Positions 1 to 9,808 of a stretch of 64,000 bases of DNA are shown in pieces. This DNA comes from Chloroflexota bacterium (GTDB lineage Bacteria > Chloroflexota > Anaerolineae > Aggregatilineales > J027), in contig JABFGB010000002.1 in NCBI GenBank assembly GCA_013112715.1, positions 62,001 through 126,000 of the forward strand, given 5' to 3'. The notes beneath the pieces were generated by a model, which made no database searches, was not told the origin of the DNA, and was given only the letters and a program-made list of their open reading frames with translations. The first letter of the stretch is position 1, and the number at the start of each line of letters is the position of its first letter. Both the position numbers and the translations under genes were made by a program.

Positions 1-2155
1 CCGCGTAAATGGGTAAGAAATAGCGCATGGTTGTGACCCAATTTTTGCCAAAGTAGGCAAAATAGACGACGGCCCATGCAACCGGAATGGCAACTCGTGT
101 CCAATCGGGTTGGCGGCGCAATATATTGACCACCGCCCATATCACGCCCACGACGGCAGATAACCCAAGCAATACCCCTAGACCATAGAGGACAATGTTT
201 TGCAGGGGGAATAGGTAGGGCACACGATTGGCCCATTGGTGATTGGGGGGCGAGTCACTTTTACCTGATACCTGACCTCTGACTTCGGACAGGTCATCCT
301 GCCAATAGCTGTTGATGCTCAGGTTGTAAATATGCGGGCCGCTGAAGGCATGGGGTTGCAAGACGCGGAAGGCCGCAATCGTCAATACGGCGGCGATAAT
401 CAGGCCGACCATCAAACGGGCGATTTGCTGTTGGCGTTCAAAATGGAGGGCACGACGGTCAATGGTAAACAAGCCCCGAATGATGACGGCCAGTAATACC
501 AACCCAAGCAGGGGTGCGACATTGACACGTCCGGCTAGGGATGCCCCAAACGCCAAGCCGAACCCAGCATAATCTTGCAAGCCTGCCACATTCGCCCCGG
601 CGATAATCGTACCCAACACCAGAGAGGCGAAAAAGCCCTCGACGGAAATCGTGCCATCAATCAACGCAGCGGCACTCCACACCGCCAGCAGAATCAGCAG
701 GAATATGATGATGACAAGGTGGGTGGGGTATTGGGTTGAGGTTGGTTTTAGCTGGCGGATAATTGAGCTAATAAATGCTAGAATCACGAAAAAGACCAGA
801 TAGACGGCGAGTGGGGTGAGCGTGGGTTGGTCATAATGGGCCAAGCCATCAAATACCCACAGGCCATAGGCCGCCGCTATCCAAGTCCAAAAGCCTGTGT
901 AGCCGCCCAAAGTGTGTAATCCGCTAATCCAGAGTAGCATGAGGACAAGCGCGACAAAGGCCGTCGCAATCGCCCCGAACCAGCCGATTATCCCAGAAGC
1001 AGCCAAGATGAACAGCAGAATCACGCTAATGGCAAAGGTGGCTGCCTCAAGTCCGGTGCGGCGCTGTTCGGCGGCAAGACTGCTGACAAATCCCATCACA
1101 AGCAGAACGGCCACATAGACCAACAAGGGGACGTAAAACTCGGTGTCGTAGCGGACGAGCGCATCTATACCTTTAATATTCGCTTGTTGATTGACAATCT
1201 CCCAAATCCAGATCGTAATCCCGCCAACGACCCAAGGAAGGGCCACAAACCGCTGGCGATAGGCGCTGCTGTTGTCCATGACCAATACGGCGAAATAGAT
1301 GGTCAGCACCACCCAGAAGGACGTGAAAACATCGGCTGTCCAGAAGTGGCTTTGCTGAATAGGGAAGGCAGCGAAGGCATAAAAACCCGCCGCGAACAGA
1401 CCCACCCAGCGATTAAATAACCGTGCCCCGATCAAGAAGATGAGCAAGATCGTTAGCGTGTCGGCAACGGAACTGGCGGCCCGTCCAACCAACTGGATGG
1501 CGTTATAACTTGTCCACCAGCTTTCTCCCGTGAGGTCATTATAAATTTCGGCCCAAATGCGCGTGTTGAAGGTCGGGAATTCGCCATAGACATAAAAACC
1601 ATAACCCACGTTATGCGGGTTGAGGTTGGAACAGGCGGTATCGAAGTAACCCCCTTTGCCTGCGTCGGCATAGGCCTCGGCTTGATCGGCGGGGGACATG
1701 GCATTCAAGACATCCGCTGGGGGCAGGGGGTATTTTTTGTCACAGGTGGCTTTGGCGGCAATCGTATCGCCTTGACTGAGACGCAGGGGAGAATCGGAAT
1801 GGATTTCGCTGGCGACCTGTGTTAGAAAGCGTTCATCGGGGTGGAGGTGGGTATAGTCGTCCCAGTTACGCCCAACCGAACGCATCCAATAGCCACCTGC
1901 CATTAATGCGACCAAGACCAACGCACAGAACACATCTACCCAAGGGATTTTGGCGATTCCCCATTCATAGCGACGGGCAAGGGCCGCTTTTTCAGCAGCA
2001 GGGGCTTCGCGGTAATCAAACTGGGGAGTCGCCATAGACGCGCCATCACCGTCGTCAGATAAAGATTCTGGCGATGGGGTGTCAGGTTCTAAATCCGGTT
2101 CGAGGCCGGGGGATGTCTCAATCGGGTCTGGGAATCGGTTCTCGGCGTCAGTCAT
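1..2155 (-). CDS. GT-C membrane glycosyltransferase, cut by the window edge
   Basis: Reading leftwards from an ATG at 2155, the frame stays open for at least 718 codons and runs off the window, so the C terminus is missing. An acidic, proline-rich N terminus (residues 1-60) precedes a first membrane segment at about 72-89. HPDERFL (105-111) sits in the first outer loop, where GT-C enzymes keep the acidic residues used for metal and lipid-linked sugar binding. Many hydrophobic segments follow, and RYFLPIY lies at about 711-717, a motif typical of ArnT/PMT-like (GT39) proteins. The gene starts 7 nt after the stop of another GT-C gene and is the last visible member of a glycosylation operon. Codon 41 is an alternative ATG. 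Sugar and acceptor cannot be read from the sequence. Confidence 0.8.
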   Translation of the reverse strand, partial: MTDAENRFPDPIETSPGLEPDLEPDTPSPESLSDDGDGASMATPQFDYREAPAAEKAALARRYEWGIAKIPWVDVFCALVLVALMAGGYWMRSVGRNWDDYTHLHPDERFLTQVASEIHSDSPLRLSQGDTIAAKATCDKKYPLPPADVLNAMSPADQAEAYADAGKGGYFDTACSNLNPHNVGYGFYVYGEFPTFNTRIWAEIYNDLTGESWWTSYNAIQLVGRAASSVADTLTILLIFLIGARLFNRWVGLFAAGFYAFAAFPIQQSHFWTADVFTSFWVVLTIYFAVLVMDNSSAYRQRFVALPWVVGGITIWIWEIVNQQANIKGIDALVRYDTEFYVPLLVYVAVLLVMGFVSSLAAEQRRTGLEAATFAISVILLFILAASGIIGWFGAIATAFVALVLMLLWISGLHTLGGYTGFWTWIAAAYGLWVFDGLAHYDQPTLTPLAVYLVFFVILAFISSIIRQLKPTSTQYPTHLVIIIFLLILLAVWSAAALIDGTISVEGFFASLVLGTIIAGANVAGLQDYAGFGLAFGASLAGRVNVAPLLGLVLLAVIIRGLFTIDRRALHFERQQQIARLMVGLIIAAVLTIAAFRVLQPHAFSGPHIYNLSINSYWQDDLSEVRGQVSGKSDSPPNHQWANRVPYLFPLQNIVLYGLGVLLGLSAVVGVIWAVVNILRRQPDWTRVAIPVAWAVVYFAYFGKNWVTTMRYFLPIYA

Positions 2156-2162
2156 GGGTCTT

Positions 2163-4901
2163 TCACTTGGGGCCGGGGAGACAGTTGGTGATACATGACC
2201 ATCGGGCGGTTTGTTCTGTAACCCGAATAATCAGCCATTGCCATCCTGCCGGCACTTCATAGACATAATAATTGTTGTTGAATTTGACTCGAATTTCCCG
2301 TACTTCACCACCGGGGAAATAGGTTTGCAGCCATTCTAGGCCTGCGACGTTTACTTTATTCACCATAAAAAACAGTGGCTTGGTGGGGTCATATTGATGC
2401 ACCGTGCCCTGATTCATGGCGATTTGTTGGTAAACATCCTCGGCCTTGAGCAGCCCGTTGGGCCAAGCAAAATCGCCCGCTACAGTACCCAAAATTCGGT
2501 GATCTAGCCAGTGTTCAGTATGTACATAAAACGCATTACCATAGCTGCCGCGTGTTTCGGCAAAGTCACGTAGTGGGGCAGCAATCTGCGTATAGGGCTT
2601 CCATGAAATCTCATAACCTTCTCGATAGACATTAAAGTAGGTATCGTAATTGGATGGGATGGCTAGGCCGACTAAAAGGGTCACGAGCAGGGCAGAACTG
2701 GCAAAAAAGGGCTTGCGCGAATAGCCCGCTTTGGTCGCTTCATGGGCCATCAAACCTAGCGGATAGGCCGCCATCACAAAAATGAACGGAATGGTGCCAC
2801 TGGTGCGGGTGAAGGATGGGTTTTCGGTAACTTGGGTGAGGGCCAGTGTGCTTGGCAATAACATCACGATTACGCCCAATGGAATGGCAAGCAGGGCAAT
2901 GTCGCGGCGTTTGATGATGAGCACCCCCCACATGCCTAAACCCATGAGTAATAAGGCGTTGGTGATGGCATCCAACGCGGGATAGCCACTGCCGTTCAAA
3001 ATCCACATGCCGTCACCCTGCCAAGAGTACATCTTGAGGGCGTTGATATAGTTATCCCATAAGACGTCGCGGTGCTTGACGATGTGTTCTAGAACGACAG
3101 CCGTTGAGGGCGTGCAATAGCTGGGGGTCTCGCCCTCCACATTGCGGCAGTCAAAAGTGTAATTACCAAAAAGTCGGCCATAGGTGCGCTTCCAAAACGC
3201 ATCGGGGTTTTCCACCGAGTAGCGATACATGGGGAGATAAATCACCCACGCAATCAAGCCAGCCATCGCCAGATTGACCATGTAATGGGCGCTAATTTTC
3301 CAGTTGATTTTGGCTTTGGCGATAGCCGCCAGTAGCACAATCGGCACGACCAAAAGCGGCAGCATCCGGTTGGCCTGATAGAAATAGGTGCCGATGCCTA
3401 AAGATACACCCATCAAGACAAAATCTATGCGGCGGTTATAACGCACGGCCCGCACCAGAAAAATCACGACGATTAGGGTGGTTAGTGGGGTAAGGGCAAT
3501 CCGCAGGCCGAGACGTGATAACATGGTGTGCCACGAGCTAATGGCAAGGAGGGCTGCCATTGTTAGGCCAACCCAATTTCCCAAATCTTGACGTTCACGG
3601 GTTTCGCGTCCAATCATGTCTTTGCCAAACCAATAGGCCAGCAAAATGGTCAATAGACCTTCGACGATGGTGGCATATTTAAGGGTGCGGAAATTAAAAC
3701 CAACACCGAACCAATCCCCAATGATCGCCGCAAAGTACATTTGAAACCCTTCACGGCCTTCGTTGTTTTCAAAAAAGATGCCACGATACCCTTGATCCAC
3801 GCGATAGGCATCCCGCAATTTCTCAATGTGGTCACTGGTCATTTCCGGGGGGACGCCATCAAGATTATGCAGGCGGAAATAGCAGGCCACTAGGAAAATC
3901 AGTGTTAAGGCGACATAGGCCCAACGGAATTGAAACCGGCGGCGGCGCGGCGCGGGCGGCGGGGTAGACGGGGCGATATTATCGGGACGTACCAACAGCT
4001 TGAGGGCGATTTTGTTGAGGTCTACGGCAAAAATAAGAAACCATAAGAAAGTCGCCATGAACCAAGCAATGACACCAGTGGTGGTAAAGATGGCCTCAAT
4101 TTCCCCTGTTTGCGTAAGGGCGGCATTTTTGTCATAGGCGAACCATGCAAATAGGCTGGCTACGGGTACTAAGGCGAGTCGCAGTGAATGGCGATTGAAG
4201 AAACGGATACCAGCTTGTATGGGATCAATATCATTGGTTTCGTCGAGTTCGTCCTCAACGATGATGGTTTTGGTGGGCTTGGATTTTTCACGCCAGCCCA
4301 ACCCCGCCGCGACTAGCGCGATGATGCTGCCGAAAAACAACCAGAAAAATGCGCCGTTGGTATCCCCCGCTGCACGCTTGAGGGGGTCAACAGCCGATGA
4401 ACGCAGCAGGCCCATGCCAATCAACGAGAAGAAAAATCCAACGAGCAAAATGCCTGCTTGTAGGGCGCTGTTTTTCTCAATGACCAGATATTGACCAAAA
4501 CGCAGATTTTTGGCCCATTCCGGCGGTTCGGGCAAGGTAAGGTCGCTGGTACGATAGCGGGCGTCGGCACGGGCGACGGCGGCTTGTAAGGCGGCCTGCT
4601 CCTCTGGCAAAAGTGTTCCAGCCTCGTCAATGACAGGCGTATAGGGCATGTCGGAGGAGACAAATTCACTACCTAGCGGGGTATCATGCAAAATGCGCGA
4701 ATCGGGCCGACGGTATTTCAGGTCGGGTTCCGTAATAACGCGCCAAAATTCGTTGGCAACTCGTCCGGGCCGATAGAGGAACAGCCAGAGGGCTTGCCAC
4801 AGCGTCAGTGACTCGAAATCAAAAGCGGGCCGCGCTGGTGCAGAGATTGGGGCACTTGGCGGTGTGGTTTCGGGGGTTGGATTCGGAATAAATTCAGTCA
4901 T
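2163..4901 (-). CDS. Large GT-C (GT39/ArnT-like) membrane glycosyltransferase
   Basis: A 912-residue polytopic membrane protein. A proline-rich N terminus and about 150 mostly soluble residues precede two hydrophobic pairs (about 148-210 and 235-300). A positively charged loop (PRRRRFQFR) then leads into the GT-C core. The core's first outer loop holds PPEMTSD (351-357), matching the position where GT39 enzymes carry catalytic acidic residues, and some ten hydrophobic segments follow. By family knowledge such enzymes transfer a sugar from a polyprenyl-phosphate donor on the outer face of the membrane. It lies 27 nt downstream of the methyltransferase gene and 7 nt upstream of the next GT-C gene. 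Length is well above the usual 500-700 residues because of the N-terminal extension. Substrate unknown. Confidence 0.8.
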   Translation of the reverse strand: MTEFIPNPTPETTPPSAPISAPARPAFDFESLTLWQALWLFLYRPGRVANEFWRVITEPDLKYRRPDSRILHDTPLGSEFVSSDMPYTPVIDEAGTLLPEEQAALQAAVARADARYRTSDLTLPEPPEWAKNLRFGQYLVIEKNSALQAGILLVGFFFSLIGMGLLRSSAVDPLKRAAGDTNGAFFWLFFGSIIALVAAGLGWREKSKPTKTIIVEDELDETNDIDPIQAGIRFFNRHSLRLALVPVASLFAWFAYDKNAALTQTGEIEAIFTTTGVIAWFMATFLWFLIFAVDLNKIALKLLVRPDNIAPSTPPPAPRRRRFQFRWAYVALTLIFLVACYFRLHNLDGVPPEMTSDHIEKLRDAYRVDQGYRGIFFENNEGREGFQMYFAAIIGDWFGVGFNFRTLKYATIVEGLLTILLAYWFGKDMIGRETRERQDLGNWVGLTMAALLAISSWHTMLSRLGLRIALTPLTTLIVVIFLVRAVRYNRRIDFVLMGVSLGIGTYFYQANRMLPLLVVPIVLLAAIAKAKINWKISAHYMVNLAMAGLIAWVIYLPMYRYSVENPDAFWKRTYGRLFGNYTFDCRNVEGETPSYCTPSTAVVLEHIVKHRDVLWDNYINALKMYSWQGDGMWILNGSGYPALDAITNALLLMGLGMWGVLIIKRRDIALLAIPLGVIVMLLPSTLALTQVTENPSFTRTSGTIPFIFVMAAYPLGLMAHEATKAGYSRKPFFASSALLVTLLVGLAIPSNYDTYFNVYREGYEISWKPYTQIAAPLRDFAETRGSYGNAFYVHTEHWLDHRILGTVAGDFAWPNGLLKAEDVYQQIAMNQGTVHQYDPTKPLFFMVNKVNVAGLEWLQTYFPGGEVREIRVKFNNNYYVYEVPAGWQWLIIRVTEQTARWSCITNCLPGPK

Positions 4902-4928
4902 GCGTCCGGTTAAAAGACATAGGATAAA

Positions 4929-5780
4929 TTAGACTTTTTTACGCGCTTTGATGCACAAGTTTACCGTACTCCGATGCAGCGGTTCATCCAATTTGTTGGG
5001 ACGGTCAAAAAAATTCAAGACCGCCAACCCTAGATTGACTGGATTGCGCCAACTGCCATTATTTTGATCGAAAGTTGTCCGGTCAGCCGCCGCCGCCAGA
5101 TTATCGGGCATAAGGCCACTTTCGAGCAAGGGTTTGCCTAGACCATACACTAAATTGTGAATAAAAGGAAAGCTGTAGTGTGTAAAGGCGCGTTCCTGCT
5201 CTATCATGAATCCAGCAGAGGTGACGGCTTTTCGCAACCGTTCTATTGTATAGAGTCGGACGTGATTGGCCCAAATGCCTGCCAATGGCCCACGCCGGAT
5301 TTTGGTATGAAAGACATTTTCCAGTGTGCGGTTAATGGGATCCCACATAAAGGGATAATTGGCGTTGGGCACGGTAATGGCAGCGACGCCACCCGGCTTT
5401 AGCACTCGATAGACCTCTTTGAGGCCCGCCACATCATCCTCTACATGCTCCAAAATTTCGCTGAGGATGACGCCATCAAAACGACTGTCGGCAAAGGGCA
5501 GGTGGTAAATATTGGCTTGGGTTAACAAAATATCGGGCAGGTGACCGACATTAGCTTGGGCCTTGCGGATAATGTCGCTTTCGAGCTCTAAGCCGATGAG
5601 CTTCACGCCGCTGACGTGCCGATAGTAATTCAAATAGAAGCCACGCCCACAGGCACAATCCAGAATTACCTTGTCATCGCTGGGGGGAAGCCACTCAAAA
5701 ATGGTCTCGACCCGCTTTTTAAAGGCCATATCCGCTTCGTTACGGGTGAGGCGATTAATGGTTTGTGCATCTACCGCCAT
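4929..5780 (-). CDS. Class I SAM-dependent methyltransferase
   Basis: The 283-residue protein shows a Rossmann-type methyltransferase fold. Motif I DCACGRG is at 41-47, an acidic end of strand beta-2 (GLELES) follows, and then the post-motif stretch SEILEHVEDD and the LKPGG turn typical of the methyltransferase-11 family. The C-terminal 100 residues (an FxHYSFPFI stretch and later) are less typical and may form the acceptor site. Its ATG directly follows the TAA of the glycosyltransferase gene with no gap, so the two are very likely translationally coupled. In this operon a role in methylating a sugar or lipid intermediate of a surface glycan is a reasonable inference, but the substrate cannot be read from sequence. 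Confidence 0.85.
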   Translation of the reverse strand: MAVDAQTINRLTRNEADMAFKKRVETIFEWLPPSDDKVILDCACGRGFYLNYYRHVSGVKLIGLELESDIIRKAQANVGHLPDILLTQANIYHLPFADSRFDGVILSEILEHVEDDVAGLKEVYRVLKPGGVAAITVPNANYPFMWDPINRTLENVFHTKIRRGPLAGIWANHVRLYTIERLRKAVTSAGFMIEQERAFTHYSFPFIHNLVYGLGKPLLESGLMPDNLAAAADRTTFDQNNGSWRNPVNLGLAVLNFFDRPNKLDEPLHRSTVNLCIKARKKV

Positions 5781-7016
5781 TTAGCGTGCCTCATTTTTGT
5801 GGTAGATCGAGGTACGGGCAGCGTTTCGCAGGTGTTTTTCATAACGACTGATGGTTTCATCGTAGTTAAAAAAAGTCTCGATTTCTTCGCGGGTGTGCCG
5901 ATAACGCTCAGGATTTTGCAGAATTTTAACCACCGCCTCGCCGATGGCTTGATGATCGCCACGCGGCACAATTTGGCCCATGCCTGTTTCTTGCAATGGC
6001 ACTCGCGCGCCGGGAATATCGGTGGCGACGATGGGGGTGCCACACATCATGCCCTCGACTTGTACCAATGCAAAACACTCGGTATCGCTGGGTAGGACAA
6101 TGACATCGCAGGCGGCATAAAAATTGGCAAGGGCTTGGGCACTGGTAATCAGGCCGAGGAAAATCAACTGCTCCTCGAAACGGCGTACCAACGGCTGGTT
6201 TTCTTCCCATGTATTCTCATATTTAATGTCATATTCTCCCGCAAACACGACCCGCGCATTGGGATAATGTTCGTTGATAATTTCTAGTGAACGAATCAGC
6301 AGGTCGGGGCGTTTTTCTTTAACAAAACGGCCTGCGTAGCCGATGATAGGGCCACCATTATGCTGCCAGCGTTCACGCAGTTCGGCGGCCCGCTGCGGTT
6401 CGGGGTGGGGGATTTGAATGGGTGGGAATATGACCGAGACCTTATCCCGATAATCTTCCAGATAATAGCTGTGGTCGGCGTAATCGTGGCTGTAGGCGAT
6501 GAGGCGACTGGCCCGATTTGCCATATAACGATAATTTTGGAAGGTGAACCATTGGATAAATTGGTTTTTTAATCCCGGCCCCAGCAATAAATCGCCATGA
6601 TGGGTGGCGATTAGGCCGCGCCGTGCCCGTTTCGCCAAAAAAGCGGTTAGGGCGGTTTCCAGCATCGGCAAATTGAGCCAGACGACATCATTTTGGCGTA
6701 GGAAACCCCACATTGACCAAGGATAGGCAGGCATCACCATGCCCCGACTGACCTTGATGGGTGCCCAAAGGCGTACAATACGCACGCCGTTAATGGTCTC
6801 ATCGCGGGGTAAGTCAATGTGATGGCGCGCAGTTAATACCGTGACTTGATGACCGCGTGCCGCTAATCCTTCGGCGACGCGCTGAACGTGCAGAGAATAG
6901 CCCGTGCGATGAGGCAGATAAAATTGCAGGGCCGCCAAAATTCGCAAAGGGCGGTCTGTCTCTCGATAATTGTCTAATAAAGTCACAATTTCTTCAGCGG
7001 GTGTAGTGTGGTTCAC
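5781..7016 (-). CDS. Glycosyltransferase family 4, cytoplasmic GT-B fold
   Basis: A 411-residue GT-B glycosyltransferase. The N-terminal acceptor domain starts with RILAALQFYLPHRTGYS. The C-terminal donor domain carries GRFVKEKRPD and the family E-x7-E element within SDTECFALVQVEG, followed by GTPIVATDIPG. The start codon is GTG and overlaps the TGA of the upstream gene (GTGA), while the stop abuts the methyltransferase ATG, so it is firmly inside the operon. The family transfers sugars from nucleotide donors to lipid or glycan acceptors on the cytoplasmic side. Together with the neighbouring UPF0104 membrane protein and the GT-C enzymes it probably builds a glycolipid or surface polysaccharide. 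The specific sugar is unknown. Confidence 0.88.
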   Translation of the reverse strand: MNHTTPAEEIVTLLDNYRETDRPLRILAALQFYLPHRTGYSLHVQRVAEGLAARGHQVTVLTARHHIDLPRDETINGVRIVRLWAPIKVSRGMVMPAYPWSMWGFLRQNDVVWLNLPMLETALTAFLAKRARRGLIATHHGDLLLGPGLKNQFIQWFTFQNYRYMANRASRLIAYSHDYADHSYYLEDYRDKVSVIFPPIQIPHPEPQRAAELRERWQHNGGPIIGYAGRFVKEKRPDLLIRSLEIINEHYPNARVVFAGEYDIKYENTWEENQPLVRRFEEQLIFLGLITSAQALANFYAACDVIVLPSDTECFALVQVEGMMCGTPIVATDIPGARVPLQETGMGQIVPRGDHQAIGEAVVKILQNPERYRHTREEIETFFNYDETISRYEKHLRNAARTSIYHKNEAR

Positions 7017-8059
7017 GATACCCCCTCCGCCAATATTTTAATGTCATGCTCGGTCAGAGTAGATGCGCCGCGCCGCACCTGTCGTACCGAGGTGTGTTCG
7101 ACATACAGTCCGATCAGCCCAAAAATAATATACAGGGCAATCAACAGGGCGTGCAAAATCGCGGCAAAAGCAATCGCCGGAGCGTTTTCGGGGGCGGTGG
7201 CTTTATCAATTAGCCCTGCAATCCATAATCCACCCACGACAGCACCTTCAAATGGGCCAAGATTGCCGGGGACGGCGGGCAGGGCGACGGAGAACGATCC
7301 CAAGACGACAAAGAGGGCGGCGGCTTCGATACTGGGTTTGTCAAATAGCATAAACAGAAGGGCGTAACCCGCGAGAATGGAAAAAAACCACGAAAAGGCC
7401 GTCCAGAAGAAAACAGTTAGGGCGGTTTTGGGGCGACCAATCGGTGCAAAGCCTATCAAGATATGGTCAAGCCGTTCGTCTAACTTTAGGCGGCGCAAAA
7501 TCGGCAGCCAGCTTTCGACCCAATTTAAGATGGATTTGGCTAATGCGGGTCGGGCGGAGAAAATGCTGAGGGTAATCAGGGCGACCAGCGCGGCAGTTCC
7601 AATTAACACACCAACCGATGTGACTTCGCTTGGCACATCCAAAACGGCGAGGCAGACGCCCAAGACCAACACGACAAACAGCAGGTCAACGAGACGTTCG
7701 ACCACTATAGTGCTGAGCGAGGTAAAGCCAGACACGGGTGGCTTTAGGCGGCTGGTTAGCCATGCCCGTGCGAAATCGCCAATACGGAAAGGCAGAATGG
7801 AACTGACAAAGTAGCCGACATTCATGATATGAAAACTGTGCCACACACTGACTTTTTTATCCAACAGGATATGCCAGCGCATGGCCCGCGTCAGTAGCCC
7901 AGCAAACAGCAGCAAAGCACACGGCAGCAGATAAATGTAACGCGCCCGTGCCAATTCATTTTGTACTGCATCCAGTTCCGAGCCAACCAACGCGACAAAA
8001 ATCCCCATACTGACTACCGCGCCGAGGCCAAAGGTCAGCCACTTTTTCAACGCACTCAA
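7013..8059 (-). CDS. UPF0104 / lysylphosphatidylglycerol synthase transmembrane-region protein
   Basis: A 348-residue membrane protein with about eight hydrophobic segments. It has the signature elements of the LPG_synthase_TM family: LPFRIGDFARAW in the first half, VERLVDLL in the middle, and a PAVPGNLGPFEG loop near the C terminus. The family includes the flippase half of MprF and many stand-alone proteins next to glycosyltransferases, where a role in lipid or glycolipid handling is suspected. The start is TTG at 8059, about 22 nt downstream of the expected transcription start of an extended -10 promoter. The stop overlaps the GTG of the GT4 gene by 4 nt. It is the first gene of the five-gene operon. 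No LPG synthase catalytic domain is attached. Confidence 0.85.
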   Translation of the reverse strand: MSALKKWLTFGLGAVVSMGIFVALVGSELDAVQNELARARYIYLLPCALLLFAGLLTRAMRWHILLDKKVSVWHSFHIMNVGYFVSSILPFRIGDFARAWLTSRLKPPVSGFTSLSTIVVERLVDLLFVVLVLGVCLAVLDVPSEVTSVGVLIGTAALVALITLSIFSARPALAKSILNWVESWLPILRRLKLDERLDHILIGFAPIGRPKTALTVFFWTAFSWFFSILAGYALLFMLFDKPSIEAAALFVVLGSFSVALPAVPGNLGPFEGAVVGGLWIAGLIDKATAPENAPAIAFAAILHALLIALYIIFGLIGLYVEHTSVRQVRRGASTLTEHDIKILAEGVS

Positions 8060-8087
8060 CTCGTTCCAGAAAGTTTAACGCCGCGCC

Positions 8088-8096
8088 ATTATAGCA
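8088..8096 (-). promoter_or_regulatory. Extended -10 promoter of the glycosylation operon
   Basis: Read on the minus strand this is TGCTATAAT, a perfect -10 hexamer with the TGn extension. No good -35 lies at the right distance, which is tolerated by extended -10 promoters. It sits about 30 nt before the TTG start of the UPF0104 gene. Confidence 0.55.
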
Positions 8097-8164
8097 GAGG
8101 GGTGGACAAATCTACACGGCAGGCCCACGTGATGTAATTACACGGTTGAGGAAACGTAGGCTCA

Positions 8165-9787
8165 CTACTCGGCAGCAGCAGGGCTAATGCGCTTATAGAC
8201 CAGCATCGCGCCGCCATAATAATCCGTTTTGATTTCGTAGAGGAGTTCATATTGCTCGGCAAAACGCGGGTCTTGTTGTAAACCAAGTTTGACAAAATCT
8301 AACATTGTAATGATGTAATCGGGCTGGCGATCAAAAATCATCTGGGGCGGGATAGCATAATTGCCATCTTCAGGAATAAGGTCGTCATAGCCTTCTATTT
8401 CGTAGTAGCGATTTAAGTCGCTGGTGACAAGGCCGATAGTATCCAGAATATGGGCATGGCTGAAAAACCCTACCGCACCAATATCTCCGGCAGCGATGAG
8501 CGTGTCTGGCCCGATATTTTCTTCACGGACAAGGCGTTCGGCGACGGTTTGATAATTCAACTCAATTTCGTGGAAGGCCATTTTGGGGGCCGGGCGATTG
8601 GGGCGATGGTCGGGCTTTAGCTGCCAACCTGCTAGCACACACAATATGGCAAAGGCGCTCAGGGTATAGGCGACGATTTTGAGTCGCTGTGCTCCGATTG
8701 ACGGAGTGAGCGACTGGCCTAATGAATAAGCACCGCAGACGATAGCCAATAAATAGGCGGGCATGGGCGGGGTCAGATACCAGCGGAAAATTAAGGGATT
8801 GGTGGTACTAAAGACGATGAGATATAGCCACGCATGGAGAAAAATCGGCAGGGTACGGAGATGCGGTTTTAACATCGCCCGCATCCCGACCAATGCCAGA
8901 AAGGGAAATAAAATCAAGCCGATACCTGTGCCGACGACTGGCCCCAAAATTTCAAATTGGTCAATCGGGTTGGCGAATTGTTGCAACATTTTAATCAGGG
9001 CCTGCGTGCCATCTACCTGATAGACCACCGATTTTGTGCCAATAGTATGGGGGAGCGGACTGCCAAAATAGAGGGTGGCAAAGATAACCCAAGGGAGGCC
9101 AATGATTAAGCCAATAACGTAGTCCGGCAAGGGCAACCATGTCCATAGTTTTTGATGGGGAGTACGCTCACGCCACGCTGTCCATAATTGATGGAGCATC
9201 AGCGGGGCGGCCCATAGTAAGGCATCAGGGCGGGTCAGGAGACCTAACGCTACCAACGCCCCAACCCAACCGCGCCGTTTATCCAGATAGGCGACCCATG
9301 CGGCAATCATGAACAGGTTGTGGACACTAGTTTCCATGCCGCCAATCGCAAAGGTGACGCTGTACGAGATAAGCGCCCAAAGCAGGCCCAGAAGCCCACC
9401 CGCCAGACGGCTGCCTGTTAAATATCGGGCCAGCAGATAAAGCAGCACAACGGAAAGGGTATCGGCAAGGGCATTGATGAATAGGGCGTACCACTGATAA
9501 TGATCGCCCATAATGCCACCAAAACCCGCCATCAGCAGGGCATAAAGCGGGGTAGTAGTCCCCAATACCTTGCTGCCGGAGTTATAAACGAAGCCTTCCC
9601 CCTCGACGAGATTGCGACTGTAGCGAAAAGTAATAAAGGCATCGTCAACGGTTCGGGGTTCGGGTATCACCCGCGCCGAAAAAGCCACCAGCCCAATCAA
9701 TAGGATGAGCAGGAGGTCGGAGCGGGTTAATTGAGAGGCAAGCTGTAAAATGGGATGACGACTTGGTGAAGGATTTTCAGCGGACAC
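8165..9787 (-). CDS. GT-C family membrane glycosyltransferase
   Basis: A 540-residue polytopic membrane protein. After a short soluble N terminus the first membrane segment (about residues 22-40) is followed by an outer loop containing DDAFITFRYSRN, the acidic GT-C motif also seen in actinobacterial and Chloroflexota arabinosyl- or mannosyltransferase-like proteins. About ten further hydrophobic segments follow, and the last 110 residues form a soluble outer domain (DIGAVGFFS, then LDTIGL). The start is GTG at 9787, 21 nt after the stop of the receiver-domain gene, so it is probably the last gene of a three-gene unit. Other family members act on polyprenyl-linked sugars; the acceptor here is unknown. 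Confidence 0.78.
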   Translation of the reverse strand: MSAENPSPSRHPILQLASQLTRSDLLLILLIGLVAFSARVIPEPRTVDDAFITFRYSRNLVEGEGFVYNSGSKVLGTTTPLYALLMAGFGGIMGDHYQWYALFINALADTLSVVLLYLLARYLTGSRLAGGLLGLLWALISYSVTFAIGGMETSVHNLFMIAAWVAYLDKRRGWVGALVALGLLTRPDALLWAAPLMLHQLWTAWRERTPHQKLWTWLPLPDYVIGLIIGLPWVIFATLYFGSPLPHTIGTKSVVYQVDGTQALIKMLQQFANPIDQFEILGPVVGTGIGLILFPFLALVGMRAMLKPHLRTLPIFLHAWLYLIVFSTTNPLIFRWYLTPPMPAYLLAIVCGAYSLGQSLTPSIGAQRLKIVAYTLSAFAILCVLAGWQLKPDHRPNRPAPKMAFHEIELNYQTVAERLVREENIGPDTLIAAGDIGAVGFFSHAHILDTIGLVTSDLNRYYEIEGYDDLIPEDGNYAIPPQMIFDRQPDYIITMLDFVKLGLQQDPRFAEQYELLYEIKTDYYGGAMLVYKRISPAAAE

Positions 9788-9808
9788 CCGTCATCATCCT
9801 GAAGGCGA

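Noticed and set aside
1-2155. Possible pseudogene at the left edge, since no complete gene is delimited there
   Set aside because: The frame is open from the ATG to the edge, with family motifs in the same frame at both ends, so it is a truncated view, not a broken gene.
5616-6095. A 159-codon plus-strand frame over the methyltransferase/GT4 junction
   Set aside because: It crosses two real minus-strand genes and has no motif.
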